In this document: piece by piece, positions 1 through 6,959 of the stretch
Numbering within the stretch: the first letter of the stretch is position 1
Layout of the letters: every line of letters starts with the position of its first letter
Assembly: GCA_964460185.1 (NCBI GenBank)
Contig: CAYWTM010000132.1
Location: 1 to 8,612 of the forward strand
Source of the DNA: JAVJPJ01 sp040217295
GTDB lineage: Bacteria; Pseudomonadota; Alphaproteobacteria; Rhodobacterales; Rhodobacteraceae
Reading direction: 5' to 3'
Length of the DNA stretch: 8,612 nucleotides
The notes under the pieces: generated by a model
The model's input: the letters and a program-made list of their open reading frames with translations, nothing else
What the model was told of the DNA's origin: nothing
The model's database searches: none
Program-made: the position numbers and the translations under genes

Positions 1-419
1 TCTCCGACAACGAGGATCTCGCGCTGCTGTCCGGCGTCGATCCCGACCGGGTGGTGCGGGTCACCTGGATCATCGTCGCCGCGCTGGCGACGGTGGCGGG
101 CGTGCTCTACGGCCTCGACAAGAGCTTCAAGCCCTTCACCTATTTCCAGCTGCTGTTGCCGATCTTCGCGGCGGCGATCGTGGGCGGGCTCGGCAACCCG
201 CTCGGCGCCATCCTCGGCGGCTTCCTGATCGCCTTTTCCGAGGTTGGCGTGACCTACGCCTTCCGCAAGGTGGTGACCTACCTGGCCCCTGAGGGGATGG
301 AACCCGAGGGGCTGCTGCAACTGCTGTCCACCGACTACAAGTTCGCGGTCAGCTTCGGCATCTTGCTGATCGTCTTGTTGTTCAAACCCACAGGCATCAT
401 GAAAGGGAAATCGGTATGA
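1..419 (+). CDS. livH: Branched-chain amino acid ABC transporter permease, LivH type (3' part)
   Basis: The reading frame is open from the left edge (first full codon at base 3) to TGA at 417-419, giving the last 138 residues of an inner-membrane permease; the start lies outside. After a hydrophilic loop (SDNEDLALLSGVDPDRV) come hydrophobic segments: VTWIIVAALATVAGVLYGL, then FTYFQLLLPIFAAAIVGGLGN running into PLGAILGGFLIAFSEVG, then a last helix near FGILLIVLLF ending in KPTGIMKGKSV. The GGLGNPLGAILGGF motif and the FKPTG end are typical of the C-terminus of LivH-family permeases (BPD_transp_2). The family forms a heterodimer with LivM, with LivG/LivF as ATPases, to import leucine, isoleucine, valine or related amides. 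The stop overlaps the livM start (ATGA), so the two are translationally coupled. Substrate cannot be read from this fragment; urea or amide uptake (UrtB-like) is possible but less likely. Confidence 0.88.
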   Translation, partial: SDNEDLALLSGVDPDRVVRVTWIIVAALATVAGVLYGLDKSFKPFTYFQLLLPIFAAAIVGGLGNPLGAILGGFLIAFSEVGVTYAFRKVVTYLAPEGMEPEGLLQLLSTDYKFAVSFGILLIVLLFKPTGIMKGKSV

Positions 420-1726
420 CCCGCACGATCGACACCAAGGCGATCATGCTGTTCGCCCTTGTCGCCGTTCTTTTCATCGGCACCGGGTTCGTTCAGTCAT
501 GGAACACCGCGCTGACCATTTTCAACATGGGCCTGATTTCCGCGATCATGGCGCTGGGTGTGAACATGCAATGGGGCTACGCGGGCCTGTTTAACGTCGG
601 CATCATGGGCTTTGTCGCCCTTGGTGGCCTGGCGGCCGTGCTGGTCTCCATGGACCCGGTGAATGAGGCATGGGCCGCAGGCGGTCTGCAGGTTCTGCTG
701 GGCCTGGTCCTGGGGGCCGCCACCATCGTGGGCGCGATCCTGACCTATTCCAGAATGGCGCCGGGCCGGATGCGAACGCTGGCGATGCTGGTGATCTTGC
801 TGGGCGGTTTCTTCATCTTTCGTGCGGTCTTTGACGTTGGCGTGGCCGCGGTCGAGGCCATTGACCCAGCCTCGACGGGCTATCTGGGCGGCCTGGGCCT
901 GCCGGTGCTTGTGGCCTGGCCGGTGGGCGGGCTGCTGGCCGCGGGTGCCGCGTGGATCATCGGCAAGACGGCCCTTGGCCTGCGGTCCGATTACCTGGCC
1001 ATCGCGACGCTTGGCATCGCCGAGATCATCATCGCGGTCCTGAAAAACGAAGACTGGCTGGCGCGCGGCGTCAAGAACGTCACCGGTGTGCCCCGACCCG
1101 TTCCCTACGAGGTCGATCTGCAAGCGTCCGAACGCTTCACGAATTTCGCGGCCTCCATCGGGGCGGATCCCGTCACCTTCTCGTCGATCACGGTCAAGCT
1201 CAGCTATGCCGGGCTTTTCATCGTGGTGCTGCTGGCCCTGATCTGGCTGTCCGAAAAGGCGTGGAATTCCCCCTGGGGCCGCATGATGCGCGCGATCCGC
1301 GACAACGAGGTCTCTGCCTCGGCCATGGGCAAGGACGTCAAGGCCCGCCACCTGCAGGTCTTCATCCTGGGCTCGGCCATCGTGGGCATGGCGGGCGCCA
1401 TGATGACCACGCTCGACAGCCAGCTGACGCCGGGCACCTACCAGCCGCTGCGCTTCACCTTCCTTGTTTGGGTGATGGTGATCGTGGGCGGATCGGGCAA
1501 CAACTGGGGCGCGGTCCTGGGGGGCTTCCTGGTCTGGTGGCTCTGGATCCAGGTGGAACCTATCGGCCTGCTGCTGATGCAGGGCATCACGGGTGGTATG
1601 CCCGAGGGGTCATGGCTGCGCGATCACCTGCTGGATGCGGCGGCGCATATGCGGCTGCTTACGATGGGAATGATCTTGCTGCTGGTGCTGAGGTTCAGCC
1701 CAAGGGGCCTGATCCCCGAACGGTAA
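416..1726 (+). CDS. livM: Branched-chain amino acid ABC transporter permease, LivM type
   Basis: This is a complete 436-residue integral membrane protein, at the long end for LivM. The ATG at 416 is supported by AAGGG at 403-407, eight bases upstream, and by the ATGA overlap with the preceding permease. Family marks are MQWGYAGLFNVGIMGFVALG (about 51-70), LRSDYLAIATLGIAEII (about 189-205), and the cytoplasmic loop SPWGRMMRAIRDNEVSASAMG (about 285-305), which in this family contacts the ATPase. They are followed by VGMAGAMM and GGSGNNWGAVLGGF near the C-terminus, a counterpart of the GGLGNPLGAILGGF motif in LivH. It should pair with the upstream permease to form the transmembrane channel of a high-affinity branched-chain amino acid importer. 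The ATPases LivG and LivF do not follow; transcription ends at a GC hairpin, so they are presumably upstream or elsewhere. The exact substrate is inferred from family only. Confidence 0.92.
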   Translation: MTRTIDTKAIMLFALVAVLFIGTGFVQSWNTALTIFNMGLISAIMALGVNMQWGYAGLFNVGIMGFVALGGLAAVLVSMDPVNEAWAAGGLQVLLGLVLGAATIVGAILTYSRMAPGRMRTLAMLVILLGGFFIFRAVFDVGVAAVEAIDPASTGYLGGLGLPVLVAWPVGGLLAAGAAWIIGKTALGLRSDYLAIATLGIAEIIIAVLKNEDWLARGVKNVTGVPRPVPYEVDLQASERFTNFAASIGADPVTFSSITVKLSYAGLFIVVLLALIWLSEKAWNSPWGRMMRAIRDNEVSASAMGKDVKARHLQVFILGSAIVGMAGAMMTTLDSQLTPGTYQPLRFTFLVWVMVIVGGSGNNWGAVLGGFLVWWLWIQVEPIGLLLMQGITGGMPEGSWLRDHLLDAAAHMRLLTMGMILLLVLRFSPRGLIPER

Positions 1727-1734
1727 CGCGACAC

Positions 1735-1766
1735 GGCCGGGGCGCCCTGACACCAGCGCCCCGGCC
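1735..1766. terminator. Hairpin between convergent livM and enoyl-CoA hydratase genes
   Basis: An 11-bp perfect stem (GGCCGGGGCGC at 1735-1745 with GCGCCCCGGCC at 1756-1766) encloses a 10-base loop. It begins 9 bases after the livM stop and ends 12 bases before the stop of the convergent gene, the usual place for a shared terminator. Neither strand has a following T tract, so it is not a classical intrinsic terminator. It may act with Rho or protect the 3' end of the mRNA. Confidence 0.6.
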
Positions 1767-1778
1767 CGCCGATCCCGA

Positions 1779-2555
1779 TCAGCGGCCTTCGAAGACGGCC
1801 GGGCGTTTTTCGACAAAGGCCATCACGCCTTCCTTGAAATCGCGCGTGTTGCCGCACTGACCCTGAAGCTGCCCTTCCAGCAACAGCTGTTCGTGCAGGC
1901 TGTTGCCAAAGCTCGCCTGCATGGCGTGCTTGACGCGCTTGAAGGCTTCGGTCGGTCCATTGGCCAGATGCGCCGCACGCGCGCGCCAGGTGTCCTCGAA
2001 CGCGTCATCGGGCACGCATTCCCAGATCATGCCCCAGTCGCTGGCCTGCCGGGCACTGATCTTGTCGGCGAACAGGGCCGCGCCCATGGCCTTTTGCATC
2101 CCGATCTGGCGGGGCAGAACCCATGTGCCGCCCGCATCGGGTATGAGACCGATCCGGGTGAACGCCTGGATGAAACTGGCGCTTTCCGTCGCGATCACGA
2201 TGTCGGCCGCCAGCGCAAGATTGGCCCCCGCCCCGGCTGCCGTTCCGTTCACGGCGGAAATCACGGGCACCGGGCACTCGACCACCGCCATCAGCATCGG
2301 AATATATTCATCACGCAACGTGCGTTCGAGGTTCAGGTTCGCGGCATTGGCCCGGTCGCCCAGATCCTGACCGGAACAAAACGCCCGCCCCTCGCCGGTC
2401 ATCACCACCACGCGCGCCTCTTTTCCGGCCTCGCCGATGGCATGGGTGATCTCGGCCCGCATCTGGGTGTTGAGGGCATTCATGACATCGGGACGGCGCA
2501 GGGTGATGACGCTCAACCCGTCGTGATCATCCCGCGTGATGGTATCGTATTGCAT
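1779..2555 (-). CDS. Enoyl-CoA hydratase/isomerase family protein, PaaG-like
   Basis: This 258-residue crotonase-fold protein has the usual length for the family. The start is supported by AAGGGA about 7 bases upstream. Visible motifs: the RPDVMNALN N-terminal motif (21-29); GRAFCSGQDL (56-65), which forms one half of the CoA/oxyanion pocket; NGTAAGAGANLALAADIVIA (103-122), the second oxyanion glycine region; and FTRIGLIPDAGGTWVLPR (132-149). The aspartate at 140 replaces the glutamate of ordinary hydratases and, with the GQDL and IPDxGGTW patterns, resembles PaaG, the isomerase of the phenylacetyl-CoA pathway that acts on the ring-epoxide CoA to give the oxepin. No other paa gene is visible, so a role in beta-oxidation or general isomerization is equally open. 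It lies 70 bases downstream of ccmH on the same strand and could be cotranscribed with it or have its own promoter in the gap. Confidence 0.9.
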   Translation of the reverse strand: MQYDTITRDDHDGLSVITLRRPDVMNALNTQMRAEITHAIGEAGKEARVVVMTGEGRAFCSGQDLGDRANAANLNLERTLRDEYIPMLMAVVECPVPVISAVNGTAAGAGANLALAADIVIATESASFIQAFTRIGLIPDAGGTWVLPRQIGMQKAMGAALFADKISARQASDWGMIWECVPDDAFEDTWRARAAHLANGPTEAFKRVKHAMQASFGNSLHEQLLLEGQLQGQCGNTRDFKEGVMAFVEKRPAVFEGR

Positions 2556-2592
2556 GTTGCGTTCCCTTTTTCGTTGGGACGGAACATAGGCA

Positions 2593-2604
2593 AACCGTTC
2601 AGTT
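2593..2604. promoter_or_regulatory. Imperfect palindrome upstream of the enoyl-CoA hydratase gene
   Basis: AACCGTTCAGTT is an imperfect palindrome (AAC-G..C-GTT arms) located 38-49 bases before the start codon at 2555, just upstream of a TATGTT hexamer (2583-2588, read on the minus strand) that could be a -10 box. The matching -35 (TTTTCT, 17-base spacer) is weak. The position suits a repressor operator such as that of a TetR-family regulator. This is a weak, purely positional reading. Confidence 0.2.
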
Positions 2605-2625
2605 CAGAAAAGCCAAAACGCCGCG

Positions 2626-3081
2626 TCACTCACCCATGAGGTCTTTCAGGCGCGCCTGCTCTTCCGGGCTCAGCGCGGCCTCGGAGGGTGCCGGGCTGTC
2701 GGCGCGGCTGCGCACATAGACCAGCGCCAGCCCGCCGCCGAGCAACAGCAAAGCGAAAGGCGCGAGATACAGCACGATGTTGGACCCGGTCAGCGTCGGG
2801 CGCAGAAGGACATATTCGCCATACCGATCCACGATGAAGGCCACGGTCTGTTCATCGCTATCGCCCGCCACCAGGCGTTCGCGCACCAGCAACCGCAGAT
2901 CCCGCGCCAGTTCGGCGTTGGATTCGTCGATGGATTCGTTGCGGCACACCAGGCAGCGCAGGCCGGCGGAAATCTCGCGCGCGCGCTCTTCCAGAACCGG
3001 GTCATCCAGCACCTCGTCGGGCTGCACGGCAATGGCTGGGCCCGCCATGATCAGGAACAGGGCGACGACAAGGCGCATCAT
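2626..3081 (-). CDS. ccmH: Cytochrome c-type biogenesis protein CcmH (short form)
   Basis: This is a 151-residue membrane-anchored periplasmic thiol-oxidoreductase of cytochrome c maturation system I. An N-terminal signal segment (MMRLVVALFLIMAGPAIA, 1-18) is followed by the hallmark LRCLVC motif with Cys43 and Cys46 and the conserved NESIDES-ELARDLR helix. A membrane anchor lies at about 101-122 (NIVLYLAPFALLLLGGGLALV), with a short acidic cytoplasmic tail. The two cysteines are known in this family to reduce or hold the CxxCH cysteines of apocytochrome c before heme is attached by CcmF. It has the short alphaproteobacterial form (CcmH/CycL) without the TPR domain found fused in E. coli CcmH, so a separate CcmI should exist elsewhere. 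Its ATG overlaps the ccmF stop by four bases (ATGA), and no good ribosome site precedes it, so it probably depends on coupled translation from ccmF. Confidence 0.95.
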   Translation of the reverse strand: MMRLVVALFLIMAGPAIAVQPDEVLDDPVLEERAREISAGLRCLVCRNESIDESNAELARDLRLLVRERLVAGDSDEQTVAFIVDRYGEYVLLRPTLTGSNIVLYLAPFALLLLGGGLALVYVRSRADSPAPSEAALSPEEQARLKDLMGE

Positions 3082-5066
3082 TCCGCGGGCACCGCCTTGG
3101 GGGGCTCAACGGTCTTGGCCGCGCCGGCCGCCACCCTGTAGCGCCGATCCGTCAAGGACAGAACGCCACCAAGCGCCATGATGATCGCGCCCCCCCAGAT
3201 CCAGTTGGCAAAGGGTTTTATCCAGGTGCGAACCGCCCATCCGCCGCCGACCTGGGGATCCCCAAGCGTGAGATACAGATCGCGGGTGATGCCGCTATCG
3301 ATGCCGGCCTCGGTCGTGGGCATTCCGGCGACCGGGTAGATCCGGCGTTCGGGATGCACCAGCGCGATCTCGCGCCCGGTTTCGGCATCGCGCACAGCCA
3401 GATGGCCCATCGTCGAGATGTAGTTCGGCCCCTGCACGTTCTGTTCGACGCTCAACAGCTCGATCTCGTAGGCGCCGACGCGATACGGCACGCCTTCTTG
3501 CGCCACGCGGATATCCTCGACCTGGTAGCCGGTCAGCGCTGTCACGCCGAACATGGTCAGACCGACACCCGCATGGGCCACCGCCTTGCCCCAGTCCGCG
3601 CGTGGAAGCCGCCACAGACGGGCGATGCGGCCGCCGATCGCGCCCCGGCCCGTGCGGGTCCAGATATCGACGACAGCGCCCGCCACCAGCCAGACGGACA
3701 GCGCCACGCCGATGGGTGACAGCGCCGAGCGCCCGGTGAACATGGCCCAGGTCAAAAGCCCGACCGCCAGCGCCAGGATCATGGCCGGCACCAGCGCGCG
3801 CAGCGGCCGCCCGATACCGGCACGTTTCCACGGCATCATCGCGGCGATCGGCAGGGCCACCGCCACGCCGAACACGAAGGGCGTGAAGGCCATGTTGAAG
3901 AACGGCGGACCGACCGACAGGGTCCGGTCAAAGAACATCTCGGCGATCAGGGGCCAGATGGTGCCGATGAACACCACGAAGGTCGACACCGCCAGAAGCA
4001 GGTTGTTCAAAACCAGCCCGCTTTCGCGGCTGACCGTCGAAAACACGCCCTTGGCCTCCATCACGCCCGCCCTGAGCGCGAACAGCAGCAACGCGCCGCC
4101 CATGAAGACGCCCAGGATCATCAGGATGAAGATCCCGCGTTCGGGATCATTGGCGAAGGCATGGACCGATGTCAGAACGCCCGACCGCACGATGAAGGTG
4201 CCGATCAACGAGAAACCGAAGGCCAGGATCGCCAAAAGGATGGTCCAGCTTTTCAGCGCCTCGCGCTTTTCCACAACGATCGCCGAATGCAACAGGGCCG
4301 CCGCGATCAGCCACGGCATGAGGCTTGCGTTCTCGACCGGATCCCAGAACCAGAATCCGCCCCAGCCAAGCTCGTAATAGGCCCACCACGACCCGAGCCC
4401 GATACCGATGGTCAAAAAAACCCAGGCCGCCAGCGTCCAGGGCCGCACCCACCGCCCCCAGGCCGCATCCACGCGCCCTTCGATCAGGGCCGCGACCGCG
4501 AAGGAAAACGACATCGAAAGCCCGACATAGCCCAGGTAGAGAAACGGCGGATGAAAGGCGAGACCCGGATCTTGCAGAAGCGGGTTGAGATCCTGACCGT
4601 CAAAGGGCGGAAAATCGAGCCGCAGGAACGGGTTGGACGTGAACAGGATGAATGCGAAGAAGGCCACCGAAACGGAGGATTGCACCGCCAGCACCCGCGC
4701 CTTGAGCGTGGGCGGCAGGTTGCCGCCGAACCATGCCGCCATGGCGCCAAACAGGGTCAGGATCAGCACCCACAACAGCAACGAACCTTCGTGATTGCCC
4801 CACACACCCGAGATCTTATACAACATCGGCTTGAGCGTGTGGGAATTGCCCACCACCAGGCTGAGCGAGAAATCAGAGGTCACGAAGGCATAGGTCAGGG
4901 CCGCGAAACTGAAGCCGGTCAGCAGGAATTGCGTGGTGGCCGCGGGATCCGCGACCGCCATCCAGGCGGCATTGCCGCGATAGGCCCCGATCATGGGGAC
5001 GACCATCTGAAATATCGCCACCATGAAGGCGAGGATCAGGGCGAAATGTCCGAGTTCTACGATCAT
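3078..5066 (-). CDS. ccmF: Heme lyase subunit CcmF, cytochrome c maturation system I
   Basis: This complete 662-residue polytopic inner-membrane protein attaches heme to apocytochrome c, taking heme from holo-CcmE and working with CcmH and CcmI. The tryptophan-rich WWD heme-handling domain is intact at about 226-252 (WWAYYELGWGGFWFWDPVEN). Histidines fall close to the four heme-ligand positions known from E. coli CcmF: His172 (AFHPPFLYLG), His260 (ALLHSAIV), His302 (TSVHAFANDPERG) and His498 (KAVAHAGVGL). The NHEGSLLLW segment (91-99) is also family-typical. The N-terminus MIVELGHFALILA matches the expected start of the family, so the ATG at 5066 is favoured. There is no usable Shine-Dalgarno before it, and the best promoter ends only 7 bases upstream, which suggests a leaderless or near-leaderless mRNA. 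ccmH follows with an ATGA overlap. ccmE, a frequent upstream neighbour in this group of bacteria, is not here. Confidence 0.96.
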   Translation of the reverse strand: MIVELGHFALILAFMVAIFQMVVPMIGAYRGNAAWMAVADPAATTQFLLTGFSFAALTYAFVTSDFSLSLVVGNSHTLKPMLYKISGVWGNHEGSLLLWVLILTLFGAMAAWFGGNLPPTLKARVLAVQSSVSVAFFAFILFTSNPFLRLDFPPFDGQDLNPLLQDPGLAFHPPFLYLGYVGLSMSFSFAVAALIEGRVDAAWGRWVRPWTLAAWVFLTIGIGLGSWWAYYELGWGGFWFWDPVENASLMPWLIAAALLHSAIVVEKREALKSWTILLAILAFGFSLIGTFIVRSGVLTSVHAFANDPERGIFILMILGVFMGGALLLFALRAGVMEAKGVFSTVSRESGLVLNNLLLAVSTFVVFIGTIWPLIAEMFFDRTLSVGPPFFNMAFTPFVFGVAVALPIAAMMPWKRAGIGRPLRALVPAMILALAVGLLTWAMFTGRSALSPIGVALSVWLVAGAVVDIWTRTGRGAIGGRIARLWRLPRADWGKAVAHAGVGLTMFGVTALTGYQVEDIRVAQEGVPYRVGAYEIELLSVEQNVQGPNYISTMGHLAVRDAETGREIALVHPERRIYPVAGMPTTEAGIDSGITRDLYLTLGDPQVGGGWAVRTWIKPFANWIWGGAIIMALGGVLSLTDRRYRVAAGAAKTVEPPKAVPAE

Positions 5067-5073
5067 GGTCCCC

Positions 5074-5102
5074 AGATTAGGTGCGTCCGCTCAAAAGGCC
5101 AA
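5074..5102 (-). promoter_or_regulatory. Candidate sigma70-type promoter of ccmF-ccmH
   Basis: Read on the minus strand, TTGGCC (5097-5102) and TAATCT (5074-5079) are separated by exactly 17 bases. The -10 box ends 7 bases before the ccmF ATG, so transcription should start at or within about two bases of the A of the start codon. This is seen in the sequence; promoter activity is inferred. Confidence 0.45.
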
Positions 5103-5186
5103 TAGCTTGTGGTGTCATATCACATTGGATTGTTCTGCGGCGCGGCGCCACATGTCGGATTGCGCGGCCTCCGACACCGCCCGGCG

Positions 5187-5209
5187 CGATTTTTTGGGGC
5201 AAAAAATCG
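5187..5209. repeat. Perfect 9-bp palindrome with A/T stem
   Basis: CGATTTTTT (5187-5195) and AAAAAATCG (5201-5209) form a perfect 9-bp inverted repeat around the five-base loop GGGGC, inside otherwise very GC-rich sequence. As RNA it would be a short hairpin whose U run is in the stem, so it is a poor intrinsic terminator. It could be part of a dispersed intergenic repeat or a protein-binding site. Confidence 0.5.
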
Positions 5210-5303
5210 GGTCCGCGCGGCCGGCGTCGCGCGCCGTTTCGGCCGCAGGCGCATGGCGCACGGGCGGGACGCCTCCGGCGGCCATATTTCCGGGATAAAG
5301 ATG

Positions 5304-5328
5304 GGGGGCGTTGCGCCCTAGCGCCCCC
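5304..5328 (-). terminator. Hairpin over the stop codon of the HerA-like gene
   Basis: GGGGGCG (5304-5310) pairs with CGCCCCC (5322-5328) around an 11-base loop that contains the TAG stop codon (5318-5320) of the minus-strand gene. On the minus strand it is followed by CATCTTTATCC, only weakly T-rich. It is a possible transcription end for the ATPase gene. Confidence 0.35.
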
Positions 5329-6898
5329 GGAACAAGCCCCCGAGGATCCCGCGCACGACCGCGCGGCCGCTCTGGGTGCCCAGTTGCCGCGCGAAGCTTT
5401 TGGCGAAAGCGGTTCCGACGCTGTCGGAGCGCGACGACCGGCTGCCCGACGCGGTGGTGCGGCGCGACGCGGCACTGGTCGATGAGGAGCGGCTGACCGC
5501 GGTGCCGGAATAGCGGCGGGCCGCACGGAATTCGCGTTCGGCCGGCGCTTCGGCGCGCTGTTCTTCAAGCTCGGCCTGTTCGGCGTCGCGCGCGGCGGCA
5601 GCGGCGCGGGCCTGCAGGATTTCAAACGCGCTTTCGCGGTCGATCCGGCTTTCGTATTTGCCCGCGACCGGCGACATGCCCATCAGGGCCGCGCGGGTGG
5701 CATCCTCGATCGGCCCCAGGCGCGAGGATGGCGGACGGATCAGCGTGCGTTGCGCCACGCCCGGCACACCCTTGCGTTCCAGCATCGAGGTCACGGCCTC
5801 GCCCACGCCGACCTCGCGGATCGCGTCCTCGATGTCGAAGTCGGGGTTTTCGCGGTAATTCTGCGCGGCGCGGCGCAGATCCTGCTGATCCTTGGCGGTG
5901 AAGGCACGCAGCGCGTGCTGCACCCGGTTGCCAAGCTGGCCCAGGATGTCCTCGGGCACATCGGCGGGGTTTTGCGTCACGAAATAGACCCCCACACCCT
6001 TGGACCGGATCAGGCGGGCCACCTGTTCGACCTTGTCGACCAGCGCCTTGGGCGCATCGTCGAACAGAAGATGGGCCTCGTCGAAGAAGAACACCAGCTT
6101 GGGCTGATCGGGGTCGCCGACCTCTGGCAGGGTCTCGAACAGTTCCGACAGCAGCCACAGCAGGAAGGTGGCGTAGAGCCGGGGCGATTGCATCAGCTGA
6201 TCGGCCGCCAGGATGTTGATGCGGCCCAGGCCCTGCGCGTCGGTGAGAAACAGGTCGTCCAGCGCCAGCGCGGGTTCGCCGAACAGCTGGTCCCCACCCT
6301 GCCCCTCCAGCACCAGGAGCCGGCGCTGGATCGCGCCGATCGACGCGGTCGAGACATTGCCATAGCGCAGCGAGAGATCCTTGCGGGCCTCGCCCACGAA
6401 CACCAGCAGCGATTGCAGGTCCTTCAGGTCGAGCAGCGCCATTTCCTCTTCGTCGGCGACCCGGAAGGCGATGTTGAGCACCCCTTCCTGCGCCTCGGTC
6501 AGTTCCAGCAGACGCGCCAGCAACAGCGGCCCCATCTCGGCGACCGTGGTGCGCACGGGATGTCCCTTTTGCCCGTAGAGATCCCAGAACGTGACCGGAA
6601 ACGCCCGATAGGCATAGTCCGGGAACCCGATCGTGGCCGCGCGTTCGGTGAATGCCCCGTGCAGTTTGAAATCGGCACTGCCCGCCTGGGCAAGGCCCGA
6701 CAGGTCGCCCTTGACGTCCGACAAGATCACCGGCACGCCGCGCGACGAAAAGCTTTCGGCCAGGATCTGCAAGGTCACCGTCTTGCCGGTGCCCGTCGCC
6801 CCGGCGATCAACCCGTGACGGTTGGCGTATTTGAGCAGCAACTGTTGCGCCACGCCGTAGTCGATGCCACCACCGCCGATAAAGACGCCTTCATCCAT
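5318..6898 (-). CDS. HerA-like helicase / DUF853 family ATPase (YjgR type)
   Basis: This 526-residue protein is about the length of E. coli YjgR (roughly 500). A P-loop GATGTGKT lies at 33-40 (Walker A) and LVFFFDEAH at 268-276 (Walker B with Asp273-Glu274). The VYFVTQNPADVPEDILGQLG stretch (304-323) and the following NRVQHALRAFT carry the sensor-like TQN and conserved arginine of the FtsK/HerA superfamily. The SDVKGDLSG motif (60-68) is typical of DUF853. After about residue 424 the fold gives way to an Ala/Glu-rich, probably helical stretch (424-460), a Ser/Arg-rich low-complexity linker (463-492) and a basic C-terminal segment ending GGLFRGR. The family forms hexameric ring ATPases thought to act on DNA, but the cellular role of YjgR is not established and no nuclease partner (NurA) is next to it. 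The start is supported only by a G-rich stretch (GGGGGCAGG) a few bases upstream. Confidence 0.9.
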   Translation of the reverse strand: MDEGVFIGGGGIDYGVAQQLLLKYANRHGLIAGATGTGKTVTLQILAESFSSRGVPVILSDVKGDLSGLAQAGSADFKLHGAFTERAATIGFPDYAYRAFPVTFWDLYGQKGHPVRTTVAEMGPLLLARLLELTEAQEGVLNIAFRVADEEEMALLDLKDLQSLLVFVGEARKDLSLRYGNVSTASIGAIQRRLLVLEGQGGDQLFGEPALALDDLFLTDAQGLGRINILAADQLMQSPRLYATFLLWLLSELFETLPEVGDPDQPKLVFFFDEAHLLFDDAPKALVDKVEQVARLIRSKGVGVYFVTQNPADVPEDILGQLGNRVQHALRAFTAKDQQDLRRAAQNYRENPDFDIEDAIREVGVGEAVTSMLERKGVPGVAQRTLIRPPSSRLGPIEDATRAALMGMSPVAGKYESRIDRESAFEILQARAAAAARDAEQAELEEQRAEAPAEREFRAARRYSGTAVSRSSSTSAASRRTTASGSRSSRSDSVGTAFAKSFARQLGTQSGRAVVRGILGGLFRGR

Positions 6899-6918
6899 GT
6901 GCCTGCCCCCGGACCCAG

Positions 6919-6949
6919 ATTATTCCCGTGCTTCAAAATACATTGTTAA
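6919..6949 (-). promoter_or_regulatory. Weak candidate promoter of the HerA-like gene
   Basis: On the minus strand TTAACA (6944-6949) precedes AATAAT (6919-6924) by 19 bases, slightly too long, or GAATAA by 18. It would give a leader of about 13 bases before the ATG at 6898. It is the only AT-rich hexamer pair found in the right place, but the match is poor. Confidence 0.25.
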
Positions 6950-6959
6950 CCCCTTTGCG

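Larger units (their letters stand above)
5067..5317. other. Gene-free spacer between ccmF and the HerA-like gene
   Basis: These 251 bases hold no credible reading frame; the open frames that cross it are GC-driven shadows with repetitive Arg/Pro/Ala composition. Apart from the ccmF promoter near its left end it contains a perfect A/T-stem palindrome (5187-5209), GC-rich stretches able to fold on themselves (about 5211-5285) and a hairpin at the right end. Read on the minus strand, the segment from about 5330 down to 5260 (CATCTTTATCCCGG, then a CCGCCGGAGGCGTCCCGCC stretch) resembles intergenic sequence that I recall as recurring in Rhodobacterales genomes. That recollection cannot be tested here. 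Confidence 0.5.

Noticed and set aside
497..1351. Long minus-strand open frame (284 codons) opposite livM
   Set aside because: Composition is rich in Arg, Gly, Asp, His and Gln with no domain or membrane pattern, as expected of a GC-driven shadow; livM on the other strand has clear family motifs.
952..1860. Plus-strand open frame (302 codons) in another frame over the end of livM
   Set aside because: Its Arg/Gly/His-rich content is a frame shadow of livM and it runs into the opposing hydratase gene.
1893..2639. Plus-strand open frame (248 codons) opposite the hydratase gene
   Set aside because: Antisense shadow; the minus-strand protein carries full crotonase motifs.
4161..5105. Plus-strand open frame (314 codons) opposite ccmF
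   Set aside because: Highly charged, low-complexity product with no family features; the antisense ccmF is unmistakable.
5077..5625. Minus-strand open frame (182 codons) across the spacer and the end of the HerA-like gene
   Set aside because: Arg/Pro/Ala-rich composition, overlaps the real frame of the ATPase and has no ribosome site.
5750..6949. Plus-strand open frame (399 codons) opposite the HerA-like gene
   Set aside because: Antisense to a gene with intact Walker A and B motifs; composition is His/Gln/Arg-rich noise.
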